Source of the DNA: Herpetosiphon gulosus
GTDB lineage: Bacteria; Chloroflexota; Chloroflexia; Chloroflexales; Herpetosiphonaceae
Assembly (NCBI RefSeq): GCF_039545135.1
Contig: NZ_BAABRU010000004.1
Span: 62,001 to 126,000, forward strand
Direction: 5' to 3'
Length of the DNA stretch: 64,000 nucleotides
Position 1 is the stretch's first letter; the number at the start of each line of letters is the position of its first letter. Positions 8,090 to 16,507 of the stretch are shown here, piece by piece. Below the pieces are notes generated by a model. It was not told where the DNA came from, ran no database searches, and was given only the letters and a program-made list of their open reading frames with translations. The position numbers and the translations under genes were made by a program.

Positions 8090-9259
8090 CTAGAGTAAGC
8101 GCTGATAGTGCTGGGCTAATTGTCGCCCAATTGCTTGCCAATCGTAATCTTGGGCGATCAATTGCCTACCTGCATCGCCGAGTTGTTCGGCCAAACGTGG
8201 TGTTCGCAAAATGCGCACAAGCGCTGCAGCAAATGATTGCGGCGTTTCGGCAAACAGGGCATGGGTTTCGTGCTTAAGTGCCAAGCCTTCAGCCGCCAAA
8301 CTTGTCGTTACCAAAGGCAAACCTGTCGCCAAACCCTCTAAAATTTTAATCCGCACACCGCTACCCCAAAAAATTGGCGCTGCCACCACCCGACTTTGAC
8401 GATAAACTGCCTGTAAATCGTCAATTGTGCCTGGTACTTGAATTGTAGCACTGGCAAGTTGTTGAATTTCAGGCGTAGGGCTGCGGCCTGCCAGCATCAA
8501 GCGGGCTTCAGGCATTTGGGCTTGAACCAACGGCCAAACCTCACGCGCCAACCATAACGCCCCTTCAACATTCGGCGGATGAAAATAGTTGCCCACAAAC
8601 AACACTTGCTGCGGAGCCTGAGGCTGGCGACATAGCGGCCATTGGCTTAAATCAACTCCCGCTGGCACGGTTACGATGTTGAGTTTTGGTTGCCAACGAG
8701 CTAGGGTTCGTTGATCCGTTTCGCTCAGCGTAACTAGCAAATCACACTGGCGCAAGGCTCGCTGCTCATACAGCCACAAGCTGAGCAATCCAGCCAAGCG
8801 GCGGGCGCGGAGTTTCCAATGTTTTTCGCGTTGTAAGCGTCGCCATTGAGCCACAAACCCAACCTGATGTACGGTACAAATAATTGCCTTCAGCCCCAAA
8901 TGGCGAGCAAATGGGGCATACTGGGCCATGGTTGTGCCTTCAAGTTGCAGCAAATCCGGCAGCTTGGTCGCCCAGCGTTGTTGCAAATAATCGCGCATGG
9001 GCTGCGAAAACTCCAAATGCACCGCTGGTGGATCAATTCCCCGATGCTTAGGGTTGCTTGGCGCGAAGGCATGTAGATCACGACACCATTGCGGCAACGG
9101 CCCCCAATCGACTGTTTGCGGTTGGTTGGCTAAACAATAACTATCAACAGTATAATAATCACTTAATTGACGTAGCGCATTCAAACTATGGTTTTTTGCA
9201 CCAGCATGGGCTGGATACAGTGGGGTTGGGGTGAGTATACTGAGGCTTGCAGGTTGCAT
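8090..9259 (-). CDS. GT4-family glycosyltransferase
   Basis: The 389-aa protein is a GT-B retaining glycosyltransferase. The N-terminal domain opens ILTPTPLYPAHAGAKNH, with the Gly-rich acceptor loop. The C-terminal domain has GNYFHPPNVEGALWL, MLAGRSPTPEI, then FWGSGVRIKILEGLATGLP (about 310-328), where the E(x7)E-type nucleotide-sugar site is degenerate but the GxGxxxKxxE pattern is clear. It resembles sugar transferases with the Glyco_trans_1_4 architecture used in surface polysaccharide or antibiotic glycosylation. I chose the ATG opening MQPASLSILTP; 27 further upstream codons are open but not family-like. No strong ribosome site is visible. Confidence 0.8.
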   Translation of the reverse strand: MQPASLSILTPTPLYPAHAGAKNHSLNALRQLSDYYTVDSYCLANQPQTVDWGPLPQWCRDLHAFAPSNPKHRGIDPPAVHLEFSQPMRDYLQQRWATKLPDLLQLEGTTMAQYAPFARHLGLKAIICTVHQVGFVAQWRRLQREKHWKLRARRLAGLLSLWLYEQRALRQCDLLVTLSETDQRTLARWQPKLNIVTVPAGVDLSQWPLCRQPQAPQQVLFVGNYFHPPNVEGALWLAREVWPLVQAQMPEARLMLAGRSPTPEIQQLASATIQVPGTIDDLQAVYRQSRVVAAPIFWGSGVRIKILEGLATGLPLVTTSLAAEGLALKHETHALFAETPQSFAAALVRILRTPRLAEQLGDAGRQLIAQDYDWQAIGRQLAQHYQRLL

Positions 9260-9344
9260 CAATCGGCCTACCGAAGCTAGAGAACCATTGGTCCAAGTAT
9301 AGCAGACGAACAGAGAACATAGGGTCAAATCAGAAGTCAAAATA

Positions 9345-9555
9345 GGGATCAGGGGTCAGGATTCAGGGGTCAGGGTTTAGCACACAGAGATTTGGCTCTA
9401 GGCTATGGGCTATCGGAACCTAATCCTAACAATCTGTAACAAAATTAGGGTTCGGCATTTGGGCTATGGGATAGTACGCGCGAGTGAAACCCAACCCCTG
9501 AACTCTGTCGCCTCGCGCTGAACCCTACCCCCTGAGGCCTGAATCCTAATCAAAA
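9345..9555. repeat. Degenerate 7-bp repeats filling the gap 9260-9567
   Basis: Heptamers run for about 90 nt from 9347: GGGATCA, GGGGTCA, GGATTCA, GGGGTCA, GGGTTTA, GCACACA, then GGCTCTA, GGCTATG, GGCTATC. A second block of the opposite sense (CCCCTGA, CCCTACC, CCCTGAG, GCCTGAA, TCCTAAT) covers about 9489-9550 and abuts the ribosome site of the DUF2071 gene. No gene is visible here. Confidence 0.75.
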
Positions 9556-9567
9556 AAAGGAGCAACG

Positions 9568-10278
9568 ATGAAAATTGCATTTCTATCAGCAGAATGGGCT
9601 AATCTTGGATTGTTCTCGTATGCTGTGCCCGATCAATTATTGCAGCCCTATTTGCCAACTGGCTTAGAGCTTGATCGGCGTGATGGCTCGGCGTTCGTAA
9701 GCTTAGTGGTATTTGATTTTCTGCAAACCAAAGTTTTAGGCGTGGCGTGGCCCGGCTTTCGCAATTTTGCCGAGATGAATTTGCGCTTTTATGTGCGCCG
9801 TGGGCAGCAACGCGGAGTGGTGTTTGTGCGCGAAATCGTGCCTCAATGGCTGGTCGCCACATTAGCCAACGTCATTTATAACGAGCCGTATGTGGCCGCT
9901 CCATTGCAGAGCCATACCCAATTCAGTGCCAACCAAATCACGGTTGAGCACAATTTATATTGGCAAGGCCAAACCAATTTGGTCAAGTTAACCGCTAGCA
10001 AACAGCTGTATCACCCAAGTGCCGATAGCACCGAACACTTTTTCAAGGAGCACGAATGGGGCTTTGGGCGCAAGCGCAACGGCAAGCCAATCGTCTATCG
10101 GGTTGAACATCCTGAGTGGGATGTTTATCCAGTGGAGCGTTATCAACTGCAATTTGATTGGGGCGCGATTTATGGCCCTCAATGGGCTTGGCTAGCAAAC
10201 GAAACGCCCTATTCAGCAGTCTTGGCTAAAGGCTCAGCTGTCAAGGTTTTTCCCCATCAAAAATTGCCAAATGGCTAA
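9568..10278 (+). CDS. DUF2071 (YqjF-like) protein
   Basis: The 236-aa protein matches the DUF2071 pattern: an N-terminal segment about living within the limits VPDQLLQPYLPTGLELD, then FVSLVVFDFLQTKVLG, the FRNFAEMNLRFYVR motif (about 66-79), GVVFVREIVPQWLVA, and a C-terminal half with HEWGFGRKRNG. The biochemical role of the family is unknown, although the fold is lipocalin or acetoacetate-decarboxylase-like. AAAAAAGGAGC precedes the ATG. It is a single-gene unit bracketed by repeat blocks on both sides. Confidence 0.8.
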   Translation: MKIAFLSAEWANLGLFSYAVPDQLLQPYLPTGLELDRRDGSAFVSLVVFDFLQTKVLGVAWPGFRNFAEMNLRFYVRRGQQRGVVFVREIVPQWLVATLANVIYNEPYVAAPLQSHTQFSANQITVEHNLYWQGQTNLVKLTASKQLYHPSADSTEHFFKEHEWGFGRKRNGKPIVYRVEHPEWDVYPVERYQLQFDWGAIYGPQWAWLANETPYSAVLAKGSAVKVFPHQKLPNG

Positions 10279-10279
10279 T

Positions 10280-10483
10280 AAAGAGCATAGAACATAGAGC
10301 ATAGGGGGTCAGGATTCAGGGGCTAGGGGTCAGATTTAACTCATAGCCGCAGCAAAACAATGGCTATAGGCTATCAAAATAATTTGTGGCTAAAAAATTA
10401 ACTTCGCGATCTTCGTGCTCTTTGTGGATCAAACTATGCTCTATGTTCTATGTTCTATGTTCTATGTTCTATGTTCTATGCTA
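10280..10483. repeat. Heptad and nonamer repeat block, including about seven CTATGTT units
   Basis: Downstream of the DUF2071 stop come AGAGCAT, AGAACAT, AGAGCAT, AGGGGGT, CAGGATT, CAGGGGC, TAGGGGT, CAGATTT. An inverted CACGAAG module lies at 10382-10433. Then come one CTATGCT, five CTATGTT and a final CTATGCT heptad (about 10434-10482). The last heptad overlaps the stop codon of the minus-strand oxidoreductase at 10476. Confidence 0.85.
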
Positions 10484-11456
10484 CTCGCAGCACAATTTTG
10501 CCGACATGCTGGCTTGATTCAAGCAAGCGATGGGCAGCACTGGCTTCGGCCAAATCAAACACCGCTTCAATGACTGGCTGAAATGTGCCATCGGCGAAGC
10601 GTGGCAGCACATCGGCCAGCATTTGTTGAGTTAACGCAGCTTTAGCGGCAATTGGGCGGGCACGCAAGGTTGTACCACAAACTGTCAAACGTTTGAGCAT
10701 CAGCGTGCGCAGATCAAGTTCAGTTTGTGCTCCACCCATTGTCGCGATAATCACCAAGCGCCCGCCAACCCGCAGGCTGGCCAAATTATCCTTGAAATAA
10801 CTGGCTCCTAACATATCCAAAACGACATCAACGCCTTGCTGCTCAGTCAGGGCTTGCACTCGTTCAGGCCAGTTTTCAGTTCGATAGTTGATGCCTGCGA
10901 CTGCCCCTAATTCGCGGCAACGGGCAATTTTGGTTTCAGAACCAGCAGTAATCAGCACTTCAGCGCCACGCCAACGCGCTAGTTGAATTGCCGCCGTGCC
11001 AATGCCTGAGCTGCCGCCGTGCACCAACAAGCGTTCACCAGCACTCAAGCGGCCCCAATTAAACAAATTGTCGTAGGCGGTCATCCAGACTTCGGGAATC
11101 GCCGCAGCTTGTTCGTAGCTCAAATTGTCCGGAATTGGCATGGCTAGCTCAGCCGGAATCACCACCTGTTGTGCATAACCGCCGCCTGGCAGCAAGGCAC
11201 AAACTCGCGTGCCAAGCGCTGGAGTTGTGACACCTGCACCATGGCCAATCACCTCGCCTGCGATTTCTAGCCCCAAAATCTCTGAAGCTCCCGCTGGCGC
11301 TGGATACATACCACGGCGTTGCAAAATATCGGCCCGATTGACAGCAGTCGCATACACCCGAATCAACAATTCGCCAGCTTGCGGCTGCAAATCGGCAACT
11401 TCGGCCAACTGCAACACATCAGCATCACCAGCCTGCTCAAACACAATTGCTTGCAT
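10476..11456 (-). CDS. Zinc-independent NAD(P)H quinone oxidoreductase, PIG3-type MDR
   Basis: The 326-aa medium-chain dehydrogenase/reductase reduces quinones or enones with NADPH. It shows the GroES-like N-terminal domain (AVNRADILQRRGMYP, the PIG3/QOR signature, about 38-52), GLEIAGEVIGHG, and the Rossmann domain VHGGSSGIGTAAIQLARW (about 145-162). The catalytic zinc cysteines are absent. The last codons (V-A-stop) are encoded inside the CTATG heptad repeat, which again supplies the TAG. The ATG lacks an obvious strong ribosome site. Confidence 0.88.
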   Translation of the reverse strand: MQAIVFEQAGDADVLQLAEVADLQPQAGELLIRVYATAVNRADILQRRGMYPAPAGASEILGLEIAGEVIGHGAGVTTPALGTRVCALLPGGGYAQQVVIPAELAMPIPDNLSYEQAAAIPEVWMTAYDNLFNWGRLSAGERLLVHGGSSGIGTAAIQLARWRGAEVLITAGSETKIARCRELGAVAGINYRTENWPERVQALTEQQGVDVVLDMLGASYFKDNLASLRVGGRLVIIATMGGAQTELDLRTLMLKRLTVCGTTLRARPIAAKAALTQQMLADVLPRFADGTFQPVIEAVFDLAEASAAHRLLESSQHVGKIVLRVA

Positions 11457-11819
11457 AATTACCTCATCAAATGATAAAAATACCCCTCACCCGCCGCTGT
11501 GGGAGCTAGTTCTTATAGGGGGTTGATGCTTCGAACCAATAAGCGTATAGTTTATCGGTGGATGGTTGCCCGCCACGGCATGCCCTTGAGTGGGTGCAGG
11601 GGGGATTAAAGCTCGTCCGTCGCAAACGTCAGGTCTTGGCCTTCAATATCGGCATGCCCTTGAGTGGGTGCAGGGGGGATTAAAGCCCCCTGCATCTCCC
11701 GCCTTGAGGCGGGACGGAAGGGTGGTGATCATCGATCCATAGCGATGGTCAATAATTTGGTTAAAAACCGGCCCTTGAAATGAATATGAATTGGGGTGAG
11801 GGGGTAGTTTCATAAACAT
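11457..11819. other. Gap holding a 37-bp direct repeat pair and palindromic fragments
   Basis: No gene is seen. The gap carries part of a CCCTCACC-family element (about 11485-11510), the 37-bp repeat pair described separately, a small palindrome CCCGCCTTGAGGCGGG (about 11699-11714) followed by GACGGAAGGGTGG (a word shared with 18.35 and 26.3 kb), and GGGGTGAGGGGG at about 11794. Confidence 0.6.
11576..11686. repeat. CRISPR-like repeat-spacer-repeat, 37-37-37 bp
   Basis: Two identical 37-bp copies (11576-11612 and 11650-11686) are separated by exactly 37 bp of unique sequence. The copies begin CGGCATGCCC and end GGGATTAAAGC, and contain a short imperfect hairpin (GCA..CCC with GGG.TGC around TTGAGT). 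The flanking bases differ, so the identity stops sharply. No cas gene or leader is present nearby. It could be a relic mini-CRISPR or a simple duplicated intergenic word. Confidence 0.55.
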
Positions 11820-12326
11820 TTAAAATGTTAGTGGATCAGCAGGAATTGGTGCATCGTTAGCTTTGAGTCGTTCGCTGATCAAGGCTTTGATCTTAGCTCC
11901 ATGCTCCCAATCAGCCTGTTCGGTTGGCGTTTCGACCAACAAACGCGGAATCGCGGTTGGTCGGCCATCAATTCCGACCGAAACCATCGAATAAAAGCCA
12001 GTTGTACACCAGCGGCGCTCGCCCGAAATTGGATCTTCAGCCCAGGCATCGATCCGCACAATCAACGAAGTCGTGCCCGTGTAAATCACTTTGGCCAACA
12101 TATCAACCAAATCACCATGGTGAATTGGCGTGCGAAAATCGATGCGTTCGGTCGAAGCAGTAACAACTTGCTGGCGGCAAAAGCGAATCGCCGCAATCGC
12201 CGCCGCACGGTCCATCATCGCCAATACTTCGCCGCCAAACATCGTGCCATGATTATTGGTTTGGCCAGGTAGCACAATATCCGACATGCGGATTAACGGA
12301 GTTCGGCGGATTGGACGCTCGTTCAT
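11820..12326 (-). CDS. Acyl-CoA thioesterase, hotdog fold (YciA/ACOT-like)
   Basis: The 168-aa protein hydrolyses acyl-CoA thioesters. The hotdog signature is clear: PGQTNNHGTMFGGEVLAMMD (about 21-40) with the conserved N-H-G-x-x-F-G-G-x-x-x-x-x-x-D, then DFRTPIHHGDLVDM and WCTTGFYSMVSV. The ATG at 12326 overlaps the upstream gene's stop as ATGA, indicating translational coupling, and excludes a longer frame on that strand. It is third in an operon with an ABA4-like membrane protein and a UbiA-type transferase. The acyl substrate is unknown. Confidence 0.85.
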   Translation of the reverse strand: MNERPIRRTPLIRMSDIVLPGQTNNHGTMFGGEVLAMMDRAAAIAAIRFCRQQVVTASTERIDFRTPIHHGDLVDMLAKVIYTGTTSLIVRIDAWAEDPISGERRWCTTGFYSMVSVGIDGRPTAIPRLLVETPTEQADWEHGAKIKALISERLKANDAPIPADPLTF

Positions 12327-12787
12327 GCAGCACCTCGCAGCCGCAGCAGCACCTGATAGTAGGCTAAGCCCAAGGGGCCACTCATCAAGGTGCAAATCAG
12401 GGCCGGCACAACCAACCAATGCGGAATTTGTTTCTCTTGAGCATCGCGCAAAATCGCCCGCCCAACAAAGAAATCAAAGACCAAATAATGCGTCCAGCCA
12501 GCAAATGTGCCTTTGGGGCCACCTTCTTGAAACAATTTGCCGATTGAATCGAGGGTTGGATTGAGCATCGAGCTAAAACTAAAGCCATTGCCTTCGTTTT
12601 CGACCAATGCACCACCCAACATGGCTGCGTATAGTCCGCCCATCCCAATAAAAAAGCGATCATCGTTGATCACCCGTTGAGTCCAACGCGAACGTGGTGC
12701 GCCGATCATCAACAGCCAGCCTGGAATAATCGCCAAATTTGCGAGGCGGAACAGGCGATCCAACCACGGTGAACGCGATGTTTGCAT
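12323..12787 (-). CDS. ABA4-like (DUF4281) membrane protein
   Basis: This 154-aa protein has about four membrane helices and the DUF4281 pattern: an N-terminal helix ending in GAPRSRWTQRV, then GWTHYLVFDFFVGRAILRDA (about 95-114) and a C-terminal SGPLGLAYYQVLLR. Plant ABA4 is needed for neoxanthin formation, whereas bacterial members are uncharacterised. The ATG at 12787 has AGGAG 6 nt upstream. It sits between the prenyl-phosphate transferase and the thioesterase, with a 9-nt gap upstream and a 4-nt overlap downstream, so an isoprenoid or lipid role is plausible. Confidence 0.7.
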   Translation of the reverse strand: MQTSRSPWLDRLFRLANLAIIPGWLLMIGAPRSRWTQRVINDDRFFIGMGGLYAAMLGGALVENEGNGFSFSSMLNPTLDSIGKLFQEGGPKGTFAGWTHYLVFDFFVGRAILRDAQEKQIPHWLVVPALICTLMSGPLGLAYYQVLLRLRGAA

Positions 12788-12796
12788 AACCAACTC

Positions 12797-13729
12797 CTAT
12801 TGGCGAAAGATATAACTAATAGATACAACCGTTATGCCCCAAAGCACAATATCGGCCAACATCGGCAAATCCTTGAGTAATAACTCCTCAGGGCTGCCGC
12901 CTTCATCCTTTTTATAGACCAAGTAGAGATAGCGAAAAATCCCATAGATCACAAATGGCACAGTGATTAACATTAGTGGGAAAGGACTCGTAGGTATATG
13001 GGGATTGGTTGGGTTAAGCGTATACAAAATATAGGCAATCAAAGTGCTGGCGGTAATCAACGAAATCATCTCTTGCAGCAGCTCGGTTGAATATTCTTCA
13101 AGCACACGGCGATGGCTACCAGCCCCAGTTTCGAGCAACACCAACTCATGGCGACGTTTGGCCAGCGCCAAAAACAGCGATAGCAGACCAGTACAAATCA
13201 ACAACCAAGGCGAAATATCGATGCCAAGCACCACCGCGCCCGAAACTGTGCGAAACACAAAGCCCGCCGCAATAATAAACACATCGAGAATCACCACATG
13301 TTTGAGTCGAAATGAATAGGCTAGTTGCATCACGACATACACAGCCAAAATAATTGCAACCCCACGACTGAGCATCCAGGCCAAGGGCAAGCCTATAACC
13401 AAGAAAATCAGGGTTGCGACAATCGCGCTACTTGGGGCAAGGTGGCCACTAGCCAATGGGCGATAACGCTTTTTAGGATGATCGCGATCCTTCTCAATAT
13501 CGACCAGATCATTGATCAAATAAATTGAGCTAGCGATCAAACACCACAAACCAAAGGTTGCGAGCACTCGTAGCAGGCTTTGCGGGTTGGTCAGTAGTAG
13601 ATCGTTGGCAAAAATTAAGCCCGCAAACACAAAAATATTTTTCACCCACTGCTTGGGGCGCATGGTCAAAAACAGATATTTGGGCATTTTCGATAATTGA
13701 GGTTGAACCGCTTTATATGGCTGTTGCAT
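12797..13729 (-). CDS. UbiA-family transferase, decaprenyl-phosphate phosphoribosyltransferase-like
   Basis: The 310-aa polytopic protein opens with LTMRPKQWVKNIFVFAGL and has the Asp-rich motif NDLVDIEKDRDHPKKRYRPL (about 75-94), the combination typical of decaprenyl-phosphate 5-phosphoribosyltransferases (Rv3806c type) rather than quinone-ring prenyltransferases. A second acidic site is weak (SFRLKHVVILDVFIIAAGF). About eight membrane helices follow. These enzymes make decaprenylphosphoryl-phosphoribose, a donor precursor for arabinosyl cell-wall sugars; in Chloroflexota the acceptor may differ. First gene of a three-gene operon. Confidence 0.8.
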   Translation of the reverse strand: MQQPYKAVQPQLSKMPKYLFLTMRPKQWVKNIFVFAGLIFANDLLLTNPQSLLRVLATFGLWCLIASSIYLINDLVDIEKDRDHPKKRYRPLASGHLAPSSAIVATLIFLVIGLPLAWMLSRGVAIILAVYVVMQLAYSFRLKHVVILDVFIIAAGFVFRTVSGAVVLGIDISPWLLICTGLLSLFLALAKRRHELVLLETGAGSHRRVLEEYSTELLQEMISLITASTLIAYILYTLNPTNPHIPTSPFPLMLITVPFVIYGIFRYLYLVYKKDEGGSPEELLLKDLPMLADIVLWGITVVSISYIFRQ

Positions 13730-13819
13730 ACGAATAACTCTACTCCTTGAGCCTGACGAATCGATTTCGCCTAGCGTTGATCATTCTACCTACCCATTGC
13801 ATGTGCGTCAAACGTGATC

Positions 13820-13995
13820 GTGGAGTGAGGGGCTAGGGGTCAGGAGCCAGGTTTTAACGCAGAGCATACGAGGGGGCAGGATTCATGGGGCAGGGATGAG
13901 AAAAACGTATGAGTGGAATGCTAGCAATTCGTGACAAAAATAACTCCTGACCTCTGATCACTAGCCCTTGACCCCGCGATCATAAATTTAGGACT
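13820..13995. repeat. Degenerate 7-bp words in the gap 13730-14224
   Basis: GGGGCTA, GGGGTCA, GGAGCCA, GGTTTTA, then GGGGGCA, GGATTCA, TGGGGCA and an opposite-sense TGACCTC / TGATCAC / TAGCCCT stretch. A good -10 hexamer TATACT follows at about 14016 but without a clear -35. About 200 nt of untranslated leader then precede the NYN gene. Confidence 0.6.
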
Positions 13996-14224
13996 ATACA
14001 CAGCGCGATGATATGGTATACTAGCCGCGTTGAGTATCCCATGAGAGGCGATGCCGCCCACGCAATACATCATTCCAGCTGGTTTGATGTCGTCACTTGT
14101 CAAATTGTTTTTGCCTAATTGTTGGCAGTTTTAGGTGGTAATGGGTGACCGTACTCGATCACTCGCCAGAATTAAATGGCATGCCACAACCAAAATGACT
14201 GCCCAGGAGCACATTGGAATCCCT

Positions 14225-16507
14225 ATGAACAAACCCAAGCAGGATGTTGCGGTTTTTATCGACTTCGAGAACATTTATGTTTCAGTTCGAGAGAAGTTCG
14301 ACGCTACCCCTAATTTCGAAGCATTGATGGAACGTTGCGAGGACTATGGCCGTGTTGTAGTTGCTCGCGCTTACGCCGACTGGTATCGTTACCCACGGAT
14401 TACCAGCGCTTTGTTTGCCAATAATATCGAACCGATGTATGTGCCAACCTACTATTATGATAAGGACGAAGGCCGAATGGGCCGTCCAATCAAAAATAGT
14501 GTGGATATGCACATGTGTATCGATGCAATGCGCACGCTTTACACACGCACTAATATTGGTTCTTATATCTTTATCACTGGCGATCGTGATTTCATTGCCT
14601 TGGTCAACTGTGTGCGCCAAGAAGGTAAAGATGTAATTATCGTTGGCATTGGCGGGGCTGCCTCCAGTCATCTCGCTCAAAGTGCCGATGAATTTTTGTT
14701 CTACGAGCAAATTGTTGATATTCGCCCGATGGGTGGCCGTCGCAACGAGCGCCACGAAAAAACCTTCGAGCGGGTCGAACGCCCAGAACGGGTTGAACGT
14801 AACGATCGCAGCGAACGCCCTGAACGCAGCGAACGCCCTGAACGCACTGAGCGTAGCGAACGTAATGGCCGCGATGACCGCCGCCGCGAACGCGAACGCC
14901 CTGAAAAGCATGCCGAGCCAAATTTCGAGCGGCTTGATTCACGTTCGGAGAAAACGACCGAACCACGAGTTGAAAAGCCTGCTGAAAAAGCCCCCGAAAT
15001 CGTGGTGCGGCCAGCTCCAAGCACCGCGCCAGTTGTCGCAGCAACCCCCAGCAATCCCGATGCAGCAATTTACGATAAGTTGGTTGAGGCCTTGCACTTA
15101 GCCCGTAAACGTGGCTATGTGACTTCATTTGGCTCGCTCAAGGTTCTGATGAAAGAACTTCTGCCCAACTTCAAAGAAAGTCGCTATCGCGATGCCCAAG
15201 GCAAACCGTTCACCAAATTTACCGATTTTGTGCGCGAAGCCGAACGGCTTGGCAAGATTCAAATCTTCACCAGTGGCACGGTGAATGAAGTCTTCTTGCC
15301 CGATGAAGATCCCTACAAGCTCTCGCAATTTGCTGAAGATTTGCCCTCAGTTGAAGCCGAGCGCGAACTCGAACAAGAGCTTGAGTTGCAAGCCGAATCA
15401 ATCGCCCCAATCACAATCGAAACGATTGGCATCGCCGATGAGCCGATGGAATTGGCTGATGGCGAGGAAGTTGCCCCAAGCAGCGAACGTGGCGACCGCA
15501 ATGGCCGTCGTCGCCGTCGCCGTGGCAGCAGCCGCACTGAACAACCAGCCGTCGATGTGCTGCCCGAAGAGTTGAGCGACACAATCCTTGTGCCAGCACC
15601 AACCGAAGGTTTCAGCTTTGGCGAACGTGAATGGCAGTTGTTCTATCAGGTGATGGGCGTTTATAGCGAGCCAGTGCCATTCGCCGATATCTTTAACGAT
15701 CTCCGCGAAATGCGCAATACGGCTGAGCTTGATCTAACTAATAATGCCTTGAAGGAATTGATCAAACAAGCAATTAACGAAGGCAAAGTCCAGCGCTCAA
15801 ATCGTGGAGCCAAAGCCCACTATCGCTTGGTGCTCAACCCTGAGCAGTTTGATGGGTCAATCCCAGCCTTCGATCCAAGCGATCTTGCCGCCTTTGATGA
15901 TGGCCCAAGTTTGCCTGACTTGGTTGATGAAGAGCCACATTTGTTGCCAGCTATGATTGGTGGCCAAACCATCGCAATTGACGATGATTACACCGCGCCA
16001 ATCGATGAAGTGGCCTTGCCCGAAAGCTTTGAAGAACAGCCGTTGCCCGAAAGCGATGCCGATTATTCGTTTGCCGAGCCAATCGAGTATGAAGCACCTG
16101 TAGCAACACCAACCGCAGCCATCAAGCCACGCAAGCCCAGCCGCCGCCGCAAATCGATTGTGCCGTTGAGCGTAGCCGAAGCCATTGCCGCTAGCGTTGC
16201 CAATGATCCAGCGCCCGAGCCTGTGGTTGAAGTTGAAGCTGTGGCCGAGCCGGTGGCTGAAATTATCAGCGAGCCAAGTGTTGAACCTGCGGTTGAGGCA
16301 ATGGCCGAGCCGGTGGCTGAAAAGCCCAAAAAGCGTGGTGGCCGACGGAAAGCTGCCGAGCCAGTTGAAGTCGTTGAGGAAAAACCCAAAAAAACCACGC
16401 GCCGCAAAAAGGTCGAGCCAGTCGTTGAAGCACCCGCTCCAGTCGAGCCAGCTAAAAAACCACGTCGCCGCAAAAAGGCCGCCAGCGAACCTGGAGAAGA
16501 AGCGTGA
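14225..16507 (+). CDS. NYN (LabA-like PIN) domain protein with OST-HTH/LOTUS modules and repetitive charged linkers
   Basis: This 760-aa protein opens MNKPKQDVAVFIDFENIYVS, giving the NYN nuclease-type fold (about 8-160) with acidic residues D13, D120 and D122 (TGDRDF), so an RNase activity is possible. Next comes a low-complexity run of ERPERSERPERTERSER type (about 175-240), then an OST-HTH/LOTUS-like domain (about 282-365, IYDKLVEALHLARKRGYVTSFGSLKVLMKE). A second winged-helix-like segment spans about 460-545, and a long acidic linker ends in three Lys/Arg-rich patches (KKRGGRRK, KKTTRRKK, KKPRRRKK). It is probably an RNA-binding or RNA-cleaving scaffold. ATG 14225 is chosen because family similarity starts there; AGGAG lies 15 nt upstream. 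Its stop overlaps the GTG of trpF. Confidence 0.8.
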   Translation: MNKPKQDVAVFIDFENIYVSVREKFDATPNFEALMERCEDYGRVVVARAYADWYRYPRITSALFANNIEPMYVPTYYYDKDEGRMGRPIKNSVDMHMCIDAMRTLYTRTNIGSYIFITGDRDFIALVNCVRQEGKDVIIVGIGGAASSHLAQSADEFLFYEQIVDIRPMGGRRNERHEKTFERVERPERVERNDRSERPERSERPERTERSERNGRDDRRRERERPEKHAEPNFERLDSRSEKTTEPRVEKPAEKAPEIVVRPAPSTAPVVAATPSNPDAAIYDKLVEALHLARKRGYVTSFGSLKVLMKELLPNFKESRYRDAQGKPFTKFTDFVREAERLGKIQIFTSGTVNEVFLPDEDPYKLSQFAEDLPSVEAERELEQELELQAESIAPITIETIGIADEPMELADGEEVAPSSERGDRNGRRRRRRGSSRTEQPAVDVLPEELSDTILVPAPTEGFSFGEREWQLFYQVMGVYSEPVPFADIFNDLREMRNTAELDLTNNALKELIKQAINEGKVQRSNRGAKAHYRLVLNPEQFDGSIPAFDPSDLAAFDDGPSLPDLVDEEPHLLPAMIGGQTIAIDDDYTAPIDEVALPESFEEQPLPESDADYSFAEPIEYEAPVATPTAAIKPRKPSRRRKSIVPLSVAEAIAASVANDPAPEPVVEVEAVAEPVAEIISEPSVEPAVEAMAEPVAEKPKKRGGRRKAAEPVEVVEEKPKKTTRRKKVEPVVEAPAPVEPAKKPRRRKKAASEPGEEA

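Noticed and set aside
11484-11510. Complete CCCTCACCCC element
   Set aside because: Only a short partial match is present, so it is mentioned in the gap description and not scored as a copy.
14282-15128. Antisense frames over the NYN gene's ERPERSER run
   Set aside because: Low-complexity shadow of the coding strand with improbable amino-acid content.
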